From assembly GCF_013408095.1 (NCBI RefSeq), contig NZ_JACBZF010000002.1:744001-808000 (forward strand): a DNA stretch of 64,000 nucleotides. The letters are read 5' to 3'. Position 1 is the stretch's first letter, and the number at the start of each line of letters is the position of its first letter. The notes under the pieces are model-generated. The model was given only the letters and a program-made list of their open reading frames with translations. It had not been told where the DNA came from and did no database searches. Origin of the DNA: Novosphingobium marinum (GTDB lineage Bacteria > Pseudomonadota > Alphaproteobacteria > Sphingomonadales > Sphingomonadaceae). Positions 7,341 through 17,148 of this stretch are shown one piece after another. A program made the position numbers and the translations under genes.

Positions 7341-8555
7341 TCAGCGGTCGCGCTGTGCGAGCAGACGCAGCCGAAGCGCGTTGAGCTTGATGAACCCTTG
7401 CGCGTCCTTCTGGTCATAGGCGCCGGCATCGTCCTCGAACGTGACATGGCGCTCGGAATAGAGGCTGTTCGGCGACTTCCGGCCCACGACGTGCGCGCTT
7501 CCCTTGTAGAGCTTCAGGCGAACGGTGCCCGAAACCCGTTCCTGCGAATGGTCGATGGCGGCCTGCAGCATCTCGCGCTCCGGGGCGAACCAGAACCCGT
7601 TGTAGATGAGTTCCGCATAGCGCGGCATCAGCTCGTCCTTCAGGTGCGCCGCGCCCCGGTCGAGCGTGATCTGCTCGATACCGCGATGCGCGCGGGCGTA
7701 GATTTCGCCACCAGGCGTTTCGTACATGCCGCGGCTCTTCATGCCGACGAAGCGGTTCTCGACGAGGTCTAGCCTGCCGATCCCGTGCGTGCGCCCCAGG
7801 TCGTTGAGCGCGGTGAGCAGCATTGCCGGGCTCATCGCCTTTCCGTTCAGCGCAATGCCATCGCCCTTCTCGAAATCGATGGTGATGTACTCGGGCTCGT
7901 CCGGTGCGTCTTCCGGATTGACCGTGCGCGAATAGACGTAATCCGGCGTCTCTTCCCACGGATCTTCCAGCACCTTGCCCTCGGACGACGTGTGCAGGAG
8001 GTTCGCATCGGTCGAGAACGGGCTTTCGCCGCGCTTGTCCTTCGGCACCGGAATCTGGTGCTTTTCGGCCCAAGCGATAAGCGCCGTGCGCGAATTGAGG
8101 TCCCATTCGCGCCAGGGGGCGATGACCTTGATGTCGGGATCGAGCGCATAGGCAGACAGTTCGAAGCGGACCTGGTCGTTGCCCTTGCCGGTCGCACCGT
8201 GGGCGATGGCGTCGGCGTTGGTCTCGCGCGCGATCTCGATCAGGCGCTTGGAGATCAGCGGGCGCGCGATCGAGGTACCGAGAAGGTAGTCGCCCTCGTA
8301 CCGGGCATTGGCGCGCATCATCGGGAACACGAAGTCGCGGACAAACTCCTCGCGCAGGTCGTCGATGTAGATGTGCTCTTCGGGAATGCCCATCAGCCGC
8401 GCCTTGTCGCGCGCAGGTTCGAGCTCCTCGCCCTGGCCGAGGTCGGCGGTGAAGGTCACGACCTCGCAATTGTAGGTAACCTGAAGCCACTTCAGGATGA
8501 CGCTGGTGTCGAGGCCGCCCGAATAGGCAAGGACGACGCGCTTGATGCCGGACAT
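7341..8555 (-). CDS. argG: argininosuccinate synthase
   Basis: The 404-residue protein is full length for ArgG. It joins citrulline and aspartate using ATP in arginine biosynthesis. The N-terminal nucleotide loop '[16 protein letters not shown]' (residues about 10-25), '[15 protein letters not shown]', '[17 protein letters not shown]' and '[18 protein letters not shown]' are all family signatures. It is transcribed divergently from a DUF1801 gene across an 83-base gap containing the palindrome-like GCCCCTAGGCCATGGGGC (8597-8614). Confidence 0.97.
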   Translation of the reverse strand: MSGIKRVVLAYSGGLDTSVILKWLQVTYNCEVVTFTADLGQGEELEPARDKARLMGIPEEHIYIDDLREEFVRDFVFPMMRANARYEGDYLLGTSIARPLISKRLIEIARETNADAIAHGATGKGNDQVRFELSAYALDPDIKVIAPWREWDLNSRTALIAWAEKHQIPVPKDKRGESPFSTDANLLHTSSEGKVLEDPWEETPDYVYSRTVNPEDAPDEPEYITIDFEKGDGIALNGKAMSPAMLLTALNDLGRTHGIGRLDLVENRFVGMKSRGMYETPGGEIYARAHRGIEQITLDRGAAHLKDELMPRYAELIYNGFWFAPEREMLQAAIDHSQERVSGTVRLKLYKGSAHVVGRKSPNSLYSERHVTFEDDAGAYDQKDAQGFIKLNALRLRLLAQRDR

Positions 8556-8638
8556 GGCTCCACTCCGCTTGGAAACTCGGCTACAATGCCGGGAGCGCCC
8601 CTAGGCCATGGGGCCGGATGCGGCAAGGGGAGGTACGC

Positions 8639-9076
8639 ATGAGCGGCAAAGCCGAAAACACCGACCGGTCCCGGGACGAGGTTGTCGAATTCATCGCATC
8701 GATCGGGGACGACCGCCAGCGGGATGAAACCCACGTCCTAGATGCGATGCATCGCCGGGTCACCGGATGCGAGCCGGCGATGTGGGGGCCGTCGATCATC
8801 GGCTACGGCAGCTATCACTACAGGTACGACAGCGGGCGCGAAGGCGACTGGATGCGGGCGGGATTCTCGCCGCGCAAGGGAAAGTTCTCGATCTACCTAA
8901 TGGGCAACTACTGCGACAGGCGTGCCAAGGCCGACGATTTGTTTGCGCGTCTCGGCCAGTACAAGACCGGCAAGTCCTGCCTCTACGTGACGCGGCTCGA
9001 GCGGATAGACCTCGACGTGCTCGAACGGCTGGTCGACCTCAGTTGGCACATCATGCTCGAGAAGTATCCCGAATAA
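8639..9076 (+). CDS. DUF1801-domain protein
   Basis: The 145-residue product matches the DUF1801/YdhG pattern: 'WGPSIIGYGSYHYRYDSGRE', 'AGFSPRKGKFSIYLMG', 'LGQYKTGKSCLYVTRLERID'. Function is not established for the family. ATG 8639 is chosen because GGAGG lies eight bases upstream. The 3' end overlaps the 3' end of the convergent cfa gene by 26 bases. Confidence 0.85.
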   Translation: MSGKAENTDRSRDEVVEFIASIGDDRQRDETHVLDAMHRRVTGCEPAMWGPSIIGYGSYHYRYDSGREGDWMRAGFSPRKGKFSIYLMGNYCDRRAKADDLFARLGQYKTGKSCLYVTRLERIDLDVLERLVDLSWHIMLEKYPE

Positions 9077-10310
9077 GCGCGCTTTCCGCTTCGTGCAGGT
9101 AGTCGCGCGTCAGCGGGAGCGCGTTGCGGTTGCGCGCGTACTGGATCTGGTAATTGCACATGCCGCCGCTTTCGAAGGCTGCCGTCGCGCCCGAAAGGTA
9201 GAAGGTCCACATACGGTAGAACCGCTCGTCGAACATGCCGACGATCGCGGCGCGGTTCGCTTCGCAACGGCGATACCATTCGCGCAGGGTCCTGGCGTAA
9301 TGCAGCCGCAGCGTCTCGACGTCGCTGGCGATGAGCCGTGCCTTCTCGCTGGCGGCCACTGTTTCGCTGAGTGCGGGGATATAGCCGCCGGGGAAGATGT
9401 ACTTGTTGGTGAAGGCGTCGGTGCTGCCCGGCTTGCCGAACCGGCCGATGGTGTGGAGCAGCATCACGCCGTCGTCGGTCAGCAGGTTGGCGCAGGCCCG
9501 GAAGAAGGTTTCGAATTGCGGACGTCCGACATGCTCGAACATGCCGACCGAGACGATGCGATCAAACTTTTCACCGCGCCTGGGCAAGTCGCGATAGTCG
9601 ACAAGTTCGAACATGATGCGATCGGACACTCCTGCGAGGTCGGCCCGCTCGCTTGCGAGGGCAAGCTGCTCTTCGCTCAGCGTGATCGCATGGACGCGCA
9701 CGTCGGCCTTCTGCGCAAGGTAGATCGCCATGCCGCCCCAACCGCATCCGATGTCGAGCACGCGCTGGCCGGGCGCGAGCGCCAGCTTTGCCGCGATGTG
9801 CGCCAGCTTCGCCTCCTGCGCCTCGCCCAGGGTCATGTCCTCGCGCGGCCAGTAGGCGCAGCTGTACTGCATGTGCTCGGAATCGAGCATCAGGCGGTAG
9901 AGGGCATTCCCGATGTCGTAGTGGTGCGCCACGTTCTTTCGCGACGAAGTCGCTTCGTTGAACGATGCCGCCGCGAACGCCAGGCGATCCCTGATACGGC
10001 GAGTAAGCGAAGGGCGGCGCAGCGCGCCGCCCCTGTCCCAGGGCTGGTTTGCGCGCATCAGCGACACCAGGCCCATGATGTCGCCCTGTTCGATGACCAG
10101 CCTGCCGTCCATGAACGTTTCGGCGGCGCCAAGGCGCGGATCCATCAGGATGTCGCGCGTCACCTTCCTGTCGGCCATGCGCAGCGCGACTTCGGGGAAG
10201 CCGGGCTCGGGCGTGCCGAACGAGACCTTGCGACCGTCGGCGTGGGTCACATCCAGCCTGCCGCGCTTGATGACGCTGCCGATGCCCTTGTCGAAAAGTC
10301 TGGAACTCAT
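9051..10310 (-). CDS. cfa: cyclopropane-fatty-acyl-phospholipid synthase family methyltransferase
   Basis: The 419-residue protein has an N-terminal lipid-binding region ('AETFMDGRLVIEQGDIMGLV') and a SAM methyltransferase core with 'RVLDIGCGWGGMAIYLAQ'. The family signatures 'HYDIGNALYRLMLDSEHMQY' and 'VGMFEHVGRPQFETFF' follow. These enzymes add methylene bridges from SAM to unsaturated acyl chains at the inner membrane. ATG 10310 gives a normal N-terminus; a longer TTG form to 10376 is less likely. Its 3' end overlaps the DUF1801 gene on the other strand. Confidence 0.9.
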   Translation of the reverse strand: MSSRLFDKGIGSVIKRGRLDVTHADGRKVSFGTPEPGFPEVALRMADRKVTRDILMDPRLGAAETFMDGRLVIEQGDIMGLVSLMRANQPWDRGGALRRPSLTRRIRDRLAFAAASFNEATSSRKNVAHHYDIGNALYRLMLDSEHMQYSCAYWPREDMTLGEAQEAKLAHIAAKLALAPGQRVLDIGCGWGGMAIYLAQKADVRVHAITLSEEQLALASERADLAGVSDRIMFELVDYRDLPRRGEKFDRIVSVGMFEHVGRPQFETFFRACANLLTDDGVMLLHTIGRFGKPGSTDAFTNKYIFPGGYIPALSETVAASEKARLIASDVETLRLHYARTLREWYRRCEANRAAIVGMFDERFYRMWTFYLSGATAAFESGGMCNYQIQYARNRNALPLTRDYLHEAESALIRDTSRA

Positions 10311-10391
10311 GCGATTTGAGAAATCTTGCTGCGTTCGAACATGGCGCGACCTTAGTTGGCGCGCCTCGCCGTGCAAGAGTGTTTCGCCTGC

Positions 10392-10967
10392 CTATGGCCA
10401 CCCCGCGATCCGTGCAAGTTGCCACAGGCCCAGGACAAGGAACAACAGCGCGGCAGCGATCCGCGTCGCCCTGAGCGAGATGCGCCGCACCAGCGCTTCG
10501 CCGAGGAACACGGCAGGCGCGTTGGCGATCATCATGCCGAGCGTCGTGCCTGCCGCGACCACGAGAACCGCCTCGTATTGCGCGCCCAGCGCCACGGTGG
10601 CGACTTGAGTCTTGTCGCCCATCTCCACGATGAAGAAGGCGACGAGGGTTGTGAGAAAGGCACTGCCGCGCCGGGTGAAGCCTTCCTCGTCCTCGCCCAG
10701 CTTGTCGGGGATCAGGATCCAGCCTGCCATCGCGATGAAGCCGAGCGCGACGACGAGGCGGAACCAGTCCGCCTCGACCAGCCCCGCCACCTCGCGCCCG
10801 ACGAGGGCGGCCAGCGCATGGTTGGCGAGCGTCGCGACGAGGATGCCCGAGAGAATCTGCCAGGGCGCACGCAGCCGTGCCGCCAGCACTATCGCCAGCA
10901 GCATGGTCTTGTCCCCGATTTCCGCGAGTGCGACGACAAGGGTCGACGCGGCAAAGGCTTCGATCAT
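10392..10967 (-). CDS. GDT1/TMEM165 (UPF0016) family cation transporter
   Basis: The 191-residue membrane protein has two copies of the family hallmark E-x-G-D-K-T: 'ALAEIGDKTMLLA' near the N-terminus and 'FIVEMGDKTQVAT' in the second half. It shows about six hydrophobic segments arranged as an inverted repeat. Bacterial members export manganese or calcium. The ATG overlaps the TGA of the upstream short-chain dehydrogenase gene (ATGA), so the two are translationally coupled. Confidence 0.9.
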   Translation of the reverse strand: MIEAFAASTLVVALAEIGDKTMLLAIVLAARLRAPWQILSGILVATLANHALAALVGREVAGLVEADWFRLVVALGFIAMAGWILIPDKLGEDEEGFTRRGSAFLTTLVAFFIVEMGDKTQVATVALGAQYEAVLVVAAGTTLGMMIANAPAVFLGEALVRRISLRATRIAAALLFLVLGLWQLARIAGWP

Positions 10968-11740
10968 TGCCGGGCGAGGTATAGTACATCGCGCGGCTGC
11001 GAAAGGAGGTGCTGGCCCGAATCCACGAACATCGTCTTGCCGCTTGCCAGCCATCCGCCCGCCAGGAACAGCGCGGCGTCCGCGATCTCGTCCGCGCCGG
11101 TCTTGCGTTCGAGCAGGTTGAGGCGATGCGATCGCTCGGTTTCTTCCTCGGTCTGGTCGTGGCTGGCAAGGATCGCGCCGGGAGCGAGCCCGTAGACCCG
11201 GTCGCGCGGATCGTCCTGCGCCATCGCCAGCATGCGGACGGTCGATGCCAGCGCATGCTTGCTCATCGTGTAGGAGAAGAAGTCGGGGTTCGGATTGGCA
11301 AGCTTCTGGTCGGTCAGGTGGATGACGCGCCGCCCGCCGTCAGCCCGGGCGCGGGCAAGGAAGGCCTGGGCCATGCGCGCCGGGGCGGCGGCATTGACCT
11401 GCATCGCGCGCCCGAAGGTACGGGGATCGAGACCGGTCGCGAGATCGCGCTCGAACAGGCCGGCGCAATTGACCAGTACCCGCCAGTTCCGGATCGTTTC
11501 CGCAAGTTCCTCGATCATCGCGACGGCAGCATCGCCATCCGCAAGGTCGCAGGTCACGACGGAGGCGTGCGGCAGGCTCGCGGCCAGTCGGTCGGCTTCC
11601 TCTCGCGAGCTGTTGCAGTGGATCGTCACGTGCCATCCGGCGCGGGCAAACCCTTTTACGATCCGCGCTCCGATACGCTTCGCCCCGCCAGTAACGAGCA
11701 CGCCGGGGCGCGTGGAATTGGTGGCAAGGTCGCCGGTCAT
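10964..11740 (-). CDS. short-chain dehydrogenase, pteridine-reductase (FolM/PTR1)-like
   Basis: The 258-residue SDR has the cofactor motif 'VLVTGGAKRIGARIVKGFA', the 'VLVNCAGLFERD' strand, and catalytic 'SYTMSK' (Tyr-x-x-x-Lys). The 'TGGAKRIG' form and the region before the catalytic tyrosine resemble pteridine reductases more than generic SDRs. Substrate specificity is inference. It is coupled by ATGA overlap to the downstream GDT1-family gene. Confidence 0.7.
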   Translation of the reverse strand: MTGDLATNSTRPGVLVTGGAKRIGARIVKGFARAGWHVTIHCNSSREEADRLAASLPHASVVTCDLADGDAAVAMIEELAETIRNWRVLVNCAGLFERDLATGLDPRTFGRAMQVNAAAPARMAQAFLARARADGGRRVIHLTDQKLANPNPDFFSYTMSKHALASTVRMLAMAQDDPRDRVYGLAPGAILASHDQTEEETERSHRLNLLERKTGADEIADAALFLAGGWLASGKTMFVDSGQHLLSQPRDVLYLARQ

Positions 11741-11848
11741 GTCCGGGAAATCAGCATAGCGACGGCTTCAAGGGAAGAGCTGGTTCGAAACAATTTCCCG
11801 CGCAATTCCTTGAATCCTCAAAGGCAACTCGAAAAACGGAGAAACGAC

Positions 11849-12214
11849 ATGCCACGCACGCTCGTATCTGCAGCGATTGCCGCTGCATCCATCGCTCTCG
11901 TCCCCGCTGCCGCACAGGCCGCTCCGGACGGCCTGAACGCACAGGAAGAAGCGCAATGGAACGAGCTCGAAAAGCGGGAACGCGAGCTCGCACGGACGGT
12001 CGACGACAGGCTGGAAACGGTCGAGAAGCGCCGCAAGCAGATGGACAAGGCACAAAAGCGACTTCGCGAAGCGCGCGACGACGTCGATGACGCGCGCGAG
12101 GATCTGGCGAAGGCCAACAAGCGGCTGATACGCGCTCAGGACAACTTGCAGACGGTCACATCGCGAAGGATCGAACTCGCCGGCTACGGATCGGGTACCG
12201 ACACCCGGAACTGA
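11849..12214 (+). CDS. secreted coiled-coil protein of unknown function
   Basis: The 121-residue product has a signal peptide (about residues 1-24, ending 'AAAQA'). The rest is a highly charged, continuous helix rich in Glu, Arg, Lys and Asp ('KRRKQMDKAQKRLREARDDV') predicted to form a coiled coil. It is probably periplasmic. The weak ribosome site is purine-rich (CGGAGAAACGAC). A strong hairpin follows at 12237-12273. I do not recognise the family. Confidence 0.7.
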   Translation: MPRTLVSAAIAAASIALVPAAAQAAPDGLNAQEEAQWNELEKRERELARTVDDRLETVEKRRKQMDKAQKRLREARDDVDDAREDLAKANKRLIRAQDNLQTVTSRRIELAGYGSGTDTRN

Positions 12215-12236
12215 TCGACGCTGAAAGCAGCAGTAT

Positions 12237-12273
12237 GGGAAGGGGGCGCGGAATCGGTCAGCGCCCCCTTCCC
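12237..12273. terminator. bidirectional hairpin between convergent genes
   Basis: A perfect 13-bp stem (GGGAAGGGGGCGC with its complement) encloses an 11-base loop. It lies midway between the stop codons of two convergent genes. There is no long T-run on either side, so it is a transcription-ending or RNA-protecting hairpin by position and strength rather than a classical intrinsic terminator. Confidence 0.7.
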
Positions 12274-12280
12274 GAACCGA

Positions 12281-12652
12281 TTAGCGGCAGCGCAGGCTGC
12301 CCTTGTCGATCTCGCGACCGAGAAGACCGCCGGCCACGCCGCCGATGATGGCGCCGAGCGTCCTGTCGCCGCGTCCGGCGATCTCGTGCCCGGCAAGCGC
12401 GCCGACGCCCGCTCCGATGATGAGACCGGTCGTACCGTTGTCGCGGCGGCAATAGTATCGACCGTCGCGCCCGCGCCAGACGCGATCGCGCCGATCCATG
12501 CGACGCGGTTCAATGTAGCGTCCGCGCGAATCGTAGATTTTCTTGTCGCGATAGCCATGCGCGGGTGCCCAGGGCGGCGGGTCGGCAAAGGCGGGGGCCG
12601 CCGGAACAGCCATCGTCGCGGCAATCGCGGCCGCCAGGAATTTCGTTCGCAT
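12281..12652 (-). CDS. glycine-zipper (17-kDa antigen-like) envelope protein
   Basis: The 123-residue protein has a signal peptide ending near 'APAFA', a proline/tyrosine/arginine-rich middle, and a C-terminal glycine zipper: 'GLIIGAGVGALAGHEIAG' then 'LGAIIGGVAGGLLGREID'. This pattern occurs in the Rickettsia 17-kDa surface antigen/2TM family, usually outer-membrane associated. GGAAGGAG is well placed upstream of ATG 12652. There is no lipobox cysteine. Confidence 0.8.
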   Translation of the reverse strand: MRTKFLAAAIAATMAVPAAPAFADPPPWAPAHGYRDKKIYDSRGRYIEPRRMDRRDRVWRGRDGRYYCRRDNGTTGLIIGAGVGALAGHEIAGRGDRTLGAIIGGVAGGLLGREIDKGSLRCR

Positions 12653-12874
12653 TGGATGCTCCTTCCAGGTCGCTTCGGGTTGCCCTGTCAACGCGGGACC
12701 TCGTTCATCGCTCCACAACGTCAGATGAACGAAAGCCTGCATTCATTGAGAAAAGACAGGCTGTGGCAGCGGCGCGACGAATGCCGCCGACAGAAGCTAG
12801 ATGAGTTATCGCATTGTCGATTGGATCACCTCAAAGTCCCGATATGGTTGTGCTTTGACGGAAAAGGGAATCTG

Positions 12875-14464
12875 ATGCGGCGTCTGAAAGAGGTCATCCT
12901 CACGATCGTTGCAGCAATGGTCTCGCTTGCTCCGGCGGCTGCGCTCGCTGAGGCACCCGACTGGAGCAACGCGACCGCGCCGGTCCCGCTGCTGATCGAA
13001 GCCGATGAGCAATATCGATCGGATGTTATCGCGCTACTTCGTGAGATGCAGGAAGGAGTGATTCGGCCGGAGACCATAGAAAGGGTCGACGCGTTGTCCG
13101 CGCGGCTCAGCGAAGCATCGGGAGCGACCGGCCTGCTCAAGCTCTTCAAGGGCAGGCAAATATTGTCCGCGGGCAGGAAAGGCGAAGGGGCGGCGCAACT
13201 GAAGGCAGCCCTTCGGCAGTACCCCAATATCCCGGTGGCGTGGCTCTGGACCATAGAAGGCCTGAGCTTTTATACGCCGGAAGTCGGGTTTGCCGCGAAC
13301 GCCTGGATGGAGCTTGCGCAGCAATCACCCGAATTGGCAAATTTGATCGACCCGATATACCTCACCGCGCTAGCCGGCAATCTGGCTGCCAACGGGGAAA
13401 TGGAGACGCTTGAGCAGCTCTATCTTGCGCTCGACCGTATCGGTTACGCTGCCAAGGACCCTTTCACGAGTTCGGCGGTCGCATACGAGGCATTCGGTTC
13501 TCTGGCCGAGGATGGGCTCGAAGAGGAAGCTCGACTGCGGCTCGCACGCATCGCGGACCCGAGCAAACTGGCGCAAATCCTCACTTACCGCACTTTCGAA
13601 CCTTACTGGAACGATGTCGAATTCGATTCTGCCGAGCTGCGCACCCGTCTGGTGCGAACCTGGCTGATCGAATCCGGTCGCGCAATCAGCCGTTCCGACG
13701 ATGCCCAGCGGTTCGGCTGGTTTCTGAGCACGCTCTCACCCTATGTCGAACCGGTGCTTTTCACGGGACGCTACGAGCCCCAATTGCGCGCGGTCATGCA
13801 GCGCAAGAACCGCAGCGAGGCAGACGCGTTCTACGCGGCGTGGGTTTCGCCGATCGCGCGAGCGCATGTCAATGCGGGCAACATCGACGCGGCCGAGGCG
13901 ATGTACAAGGACGCCGAACTGTTCTTCGATGGGTTCGCCAACCGCGCCAAGTTGTCGGTCGGAGCCAACTATGCGGATTTTCTTGCCAACAGGGGGCGCT
14001 ATCGGAAAGCGCTGGAGAAGACCGATTCGCTCATTGCAATCCTGGAGGAGGCAACCGGCAATGAACTCGCCCTGCTCAAGATGAAGAGCATCCGGTTGAG
14101 GGCTCTCCATGGCCTTGGCCGCGACTACCGGTCGGATCCGGCAATGGCAGCTATCGCCGACGCGAGAAAAGGCGTGCCATCGCTGGAATTCGAGTTGATG
14201 CTCGATTTGGGCGATTACGACGCCGCGCGCCAACAAGCGCTGAGCTTGCTTGACGGCGACGACTACGCATTCGTGGTCGATGCCTTTCAGCCCCGGCTTG
14301 GAGCGTTTGGGCATTCATATCCGGAAGCGAGGGAAAAAACGCTGGAGCGGCTCCGTGCCGATCCGCAGGTTCTGGCAGCGGTTGAAGAGAAGGGCAGGAT
14401 CCTCGATTTCGAACCCGTAGCAGTTTCGCTGGACGAATGGCCCGCGCTGGATAGCGCGCCCTGA
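12875..14464 (+). CDS. secreted TPR-like repeat protein
   Basis: The 529-residue protein begins with a signal peptide ('MVSLAPAAALAEA' at its end). The remainder is alpha-helical and TPR-like, for example 'AHVNAGNIDAAEAMYKDAEL' and 'NRGRYRKALEKTDSLIAIL'. It is probably a periplasmic scaffold protein. A purine-rich GAAAAGGGAA lies upstream of the ATG. The stop is one base from the end of the convergent rlmN gene. No enzymatic motif is seen. Confidence 0.7.
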   Translation: MRRLKEVILTIVAAMVSLAPAAALAEAPDWSNATAPVPLLIEADEQYRSDVIALLREMQEGVIRPETIERVDALSARLSEASGATGLLKLFKGRQILSAGRKGEGAAQLKAALRQYPNIPVAWLWTIEGLSFYTPEVGFAANAWMELAQQSPELANLIDPIYLTALAGNLAANGEMETLEQLYLALDRIGYAAKDPFTSSAVAYEAFGSLAEDGLEEEARLRLARIADPSKLAQILTYRTFEPYWNDVEFDSAELRTRLVRTWLIESGRAISRSDDAQRFGWFLSTLSPYVEPVLFTGRYEPQLRAVMQRKNRSEADAFYAAWVSPIARAHVNAGNIDAAEAMYKDAELFFDGFANRAKLSVGANYADFLANRGRYRKALEKTDSLIAILEEATGNELALLKMKSIRLRALHGLGRDYRSDPAMAAIADARKGVPSLEFELMLDLGDYDAARQQALSLLDGDDYAFVVDAFQPRLGAFGHSYPEAREKTLERLRADPQVLAAVEEKGRILDFEPVAVSLDEWPALDSAP

Positions 14465-14465
14465 C

Positions 14466-15728
14466 CTACCCCAGCGCCGCCTCCTTTTCGGCATAGAGCC
14501 GGTCCAGTTCGGCGCGGCTCTTGCGTTCGGATGCGGTCTTGAGCTGGCCGCAGGCGGCGTCGATGTCGCGGCCGCGCGGGGTGCGCACCGGCGCGCTGAT
14601 TCCGGCTTCGAAAACGATATCGGAAAAGCGGCGGATGCGCTCGGGCGAGGAGCACTCGTACTGCGCGCCGGGCCAGGGGTTGAACGGGATGAGGTTCACC
14701 TTGGCCGGCAGGTCGTACTTGCGCAGGAGGCGGACGAGTTCGCGCGCATCCTCGTCGCTGTCGTTCTTGTCCTTCAGCATCACGTATTCGAACGTAATGC
14801 GCCGGGCGTTGGATGCGCCGGGATAGGCCGCGCATGCCTCGAGGAGATCCTCGATGCCGTACTTCTTGTTGATCGGCACGATCTCGTCGCGCACGTCCTT
14901 GGTGACGGCATGGAGCGAGACAGCCAGGTTCACGCCGATTTCCTCGCCGCAGCGCGCCATCAGCGGCACGACGCCACTGGTCGAAAGCGTGATCCTCCGT
15001 TTCGAGAGCGCCAGCCCGTCGCCGTCCATGACGAGGCGGAGCGCGTCGCGCACGTTGTCGAAATTGTAGAGCGGCTCGCCCATGCCCATCATCACGATGT
15101 TGGTAAGCAGCCGTCCGTCGGCGGAATAGCCGCCTTCGTCCTCGGTTTCGTCGAGCCCGTCCATCCGGCCCTTCGGCCACTCTCCCAGCGCATCGCGCGC
15201 GAGCATGACCTGACCGACGATCTCGCCCACGGTGAGGTTACGCACGAGCCGCATCGTGCCGGTATGGCAGAACCGGCAGTTGAGCGTGCAACCGACCTGG
15301 CTTGATACGCACAGCGTGCCGCGATCCGCATCGGGGATGAACACCATCTCGAAATCGTGGCTATCGGCGGTGCGCAACAGCCACTTGCGCGTCCCGTCGG
15401 TCGAATGTTGGGCTTCCACGACTTGCGGGCGTCCGATGAAGAAGCGTTCGGCCAGCCAAGGGCGCATCGTCTTGGCGATGTCGGTCATCGCGGCAAAGTC
15501 GGTGACGCCGCGGTGGTAGAGCCAGTGATAGACCTGCTTGGCGCGCAGTTTCGCCTGCTTGGCGTCGAGGCCCGCATGGCCGAACAGTTCGGCGATGCGC
15601 TTCCTCGGCAGGCCGATAAGGTCGATCCGGCCATCCTCGCGCGGGGTCACGCCATCGACGACGCTGTCGCGCGGAACGGGGACCGGGTCGATATACCCGG
15701 GGATCGGCATCTGTTCTGTCTGGGACAT
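14466..15728 (-). CDS. rlmN: 23S rRNA/tRNA adenine-C2 methyltransferase RlmN
   Basis: The 420-residue radical-SAM enzyme has the cluster motif '[20 protein letters not shown]' (CxxxCxxC), an upstream '[10 protein letters not shown]', '[17 protein letters not shown]', and the C-terminal catalytic cysteine in 'DAACGQL'. The family methylates C2 of A2503 in 23S rRNA and A37 of some tRNAs. ATG 15728 gives the usual length; the open frame extends upstream without family character. Confidence 0.95.
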   Translation of the reverse strand: MSQTEQMPIPGYIDPVPVPRDSVVDGVTPREDGRIDLIGLPRKRIAELFGHAGLDAKQAKLRAKQVYHWLYHRGVTDFAAMTDIAKTMRPWLAERFFIGRPQVVEAQHSTDGTRKWLLRTADSHDFEMVFIPDADRGTLCVSSQVGCTLNCRFCHTGTMRLVRNLTVGEIVGQVMLARDALGEWPKGRMDGLDETEDEGGYSADGRLLTNIVMMGMGEPLYNFDNVRDALRLVMDGDGLALSKRRITLSTSGVVPLMARCGEEIGVNLAVSLHAVTKDVRDEIVPINKKYGIEDLLEACAAYPGASNARRITFEYVMLKDKNDSDEDARELVRLLRKYDLPAKVNLIPFNPWPGAQYECSSPERIRRFSDIVFEAGISAPVRTPRGRDIDAACGQLKTASERKSRAELDRLYAEKEAALG

Positions 15729-15939
15729 GATGCGGGCGCATATAGTGCGTTCCTGCCGTTCGCGCAAAATTTCGCATCGAGACTTTCCGTCCGACGCTTC
15801 TCCCGAACATATCGGCCACGAGGTGTGGCGACAGAGCGGCAGTTGTATTGTTATTTCAGGTTCAGGAAACTTTCTTTCGCCTCTCGGCATTCAACCGGTC
15901 CCGGCGGCCACAAGCCGTCGCTGTTGAATGGAGTACGCA

Positions 15940-16599
15940 ATGAAAAAGTTTCTCGTCCCGCTCGCCATCGGCAGTGCGCTCGTCTCGGTACCCGCGCTGG
16001 CGCAGAACGCCTCGCCGTTCACCGGACCGCGCGTCGAGGCCGTCCTCGGCTACGACGTGTCCAAGGCGGGGAGCAGCGTCGACGACGACGCCAATGTCGA
16101 CAACGACCAGTCGATCGACGGCCTGCTCTACGGTGTGGGTATCGGCTACGATCACGATTTCGGAAGTATCGTTGCCGGCGCGGAAGCCGAACTGACCGAT
16201 TCCACGGCGAAGACCGAATTCGACAACGGCGATTTCGAGGGATTCGGCTTCGGCAACGTCAAGGCCAACCGTGACCTGTACATCGGCGGGCGCATCGGCG
16301 TGAAGGCGACCCCGCGCACGCTGATCTACGGAAAGGCCGGGTACACGAATGCCAAGTTCGATGTCCTGTCGAGCGACGGCACCACGGAATTCCGGCAGGA
16401 TTTCGATGCAGATGGCTACCGCGTGGGCGCCGGCGTCGAGCAGGCGCTGAGCGAGCGCACCTTCGCGAAGGTGGAATACCGATACTCGAACTACGCCAGG
16501 GCAGAAGTCGATTTCGATGGCGACATTCCGGACAGCGAGCGCTTCGATATCGATACCGACCGCCACCAGGTCGTCGCCAGCGTCGGCATGCGCTTCTGA
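15940..16599 (+). CDS. outer-membrane beta-barrel protein (Omp25/OmpA-like porin family)
   Basis: The 219-residue protein has a signal peptide ending 'VPALAQ' and alternating beta strands typical of eight-stranded barrels ('DGLLYGVGIGYDHDFGSIV', 'DLYIGGRIGVKATPRTLIYG', 'KVEYRYSNYARAEVDF'). It ends in the outer-membrane insertion signature 'QVVASVGMRF' with a terminal phenylalanine. ATG 15940 is preferred over 15928 because GGAG lies nine bases upstream of it. The 211-base gap before it presumably holds its promoter. Confidence 0.9.
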   Translation: MKKFLVPLAIGSALVSVPALAQNASPFTGPRVEAVLGYDVSKAGSSVDDDANVDNDQSIDGLLYGVGIGYDHDFGSIVAGAEAELTDSTAKTEFDNGDFEGFGFGNVKANRDLYIGGRIGVKATPRTLIYGKAGYTNAKFDVLSSDGTTEFRQDFDADGYRVGAGVEQALSERTFAKVEYRYSNYARAEVDFDGDIPDSERFDIDTDRHQVVASVGMRF

Positions 16600-16621
16600 C
16601 GAGGGCGGAGTTCGCGACGGG

Positions 16622-16648
16622 AGGGGCGGGCCGGTGGCTCGCCCCTTC
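16622..16648. terminator. candidate hairpin between convergent genes
   Basis: The bases GGGGCGGGCC and GGCTCGCCCC form an imperfect GC-rich stem between the barrel-protein gene and the convergent IalB-like gene, followed by a short TTCTG. Position supports a shared terminator; the sequence alone is modest evidence. Confidence 0.45.
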
Positions 16649-16650
16649 TG

Positions 16651-17148
16651 CTACCGGCCCAGCTTGGCGCAGCCGAGCAAGGCTGCGTCCATCGCCGAGG
16701 CTGCGCCCGAGAGCGTCCAGGTATTGGAGAAACGCCGCCCCCGCTTGTCGCGAGAGGATACGGTCATGCTCCGGGCAGAGCGCATCGCGGCGGTGATCGC
16801 GGCGTTCATCTTGCGATCGGTTGCCCAGGCATCGCCGCCGCCGCCCGCAAGCTCGAACCGTTCGTCTCCTACACGAAGCAGGATGGCGGCGTCCTTCGCC
16901 ATTTCGCGCGATAGGCGGAAGTGAATCTGCCCGCGCACGCCCCGCTTCGGCCAGGTGCCGATCGCCGCGAAGGGCTGGTAATCGCGCTCCTTCCGGCTCG
17001 GTTCCGCCTTCGCTATGGCGTAACAACGCGGGACCATGGGATCGCGGAAGGCGCCCCACGTGGCATAGAGGCCAAGGCTGTCGCGGGCCTGCGCGTGCCC
17101 CGTCGCCAGAGCGGCGACCGTCGCGGCGGCAAGCGCAAGGCTACGCAT
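16651..17148 (-). CDS. IalB-like periplasmic protein
   Basis: The 165-residue product has a signal peptide ending near 'GHAQA'. The mature part resembles the invasion-associated locus B fold: 'LYATWGAFRDPMVPRCYAIA' at the start, 'FRLSREMAKDAAILLRVGDE' in the middle and 'DAALLGCAKLGR' at the end, with two cysteines that could pair. Its start overlaps the stop of greB by eight bases. The role in a free-living bacterium is unknown; the family link is moderate. Confidence 0.65.
   Translation of the reverse strand: MRSLALAAATVAALATGHAQARDSLGLYATWGAFRDPMVPRCYAIAKAEPSRKERDYQPFAAIGTWPKRGVRGQIHFRLSREMAKDAAILLRVGDERFELAGGGGDAWATDRKMNAAITAAMRSARSMTVSSRDKRGRRFSNTWTLSGAASAMDAALLGCAKLGR

Noticed and set aside
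8597..8614. Palindrome between argG and the DUF1801 gene as an ArgR operator
   Set aside because: The GC-rich palindrome does not resemble the AT-rich ArgR box; it is noted only as a feature of the divergent promoter gap.
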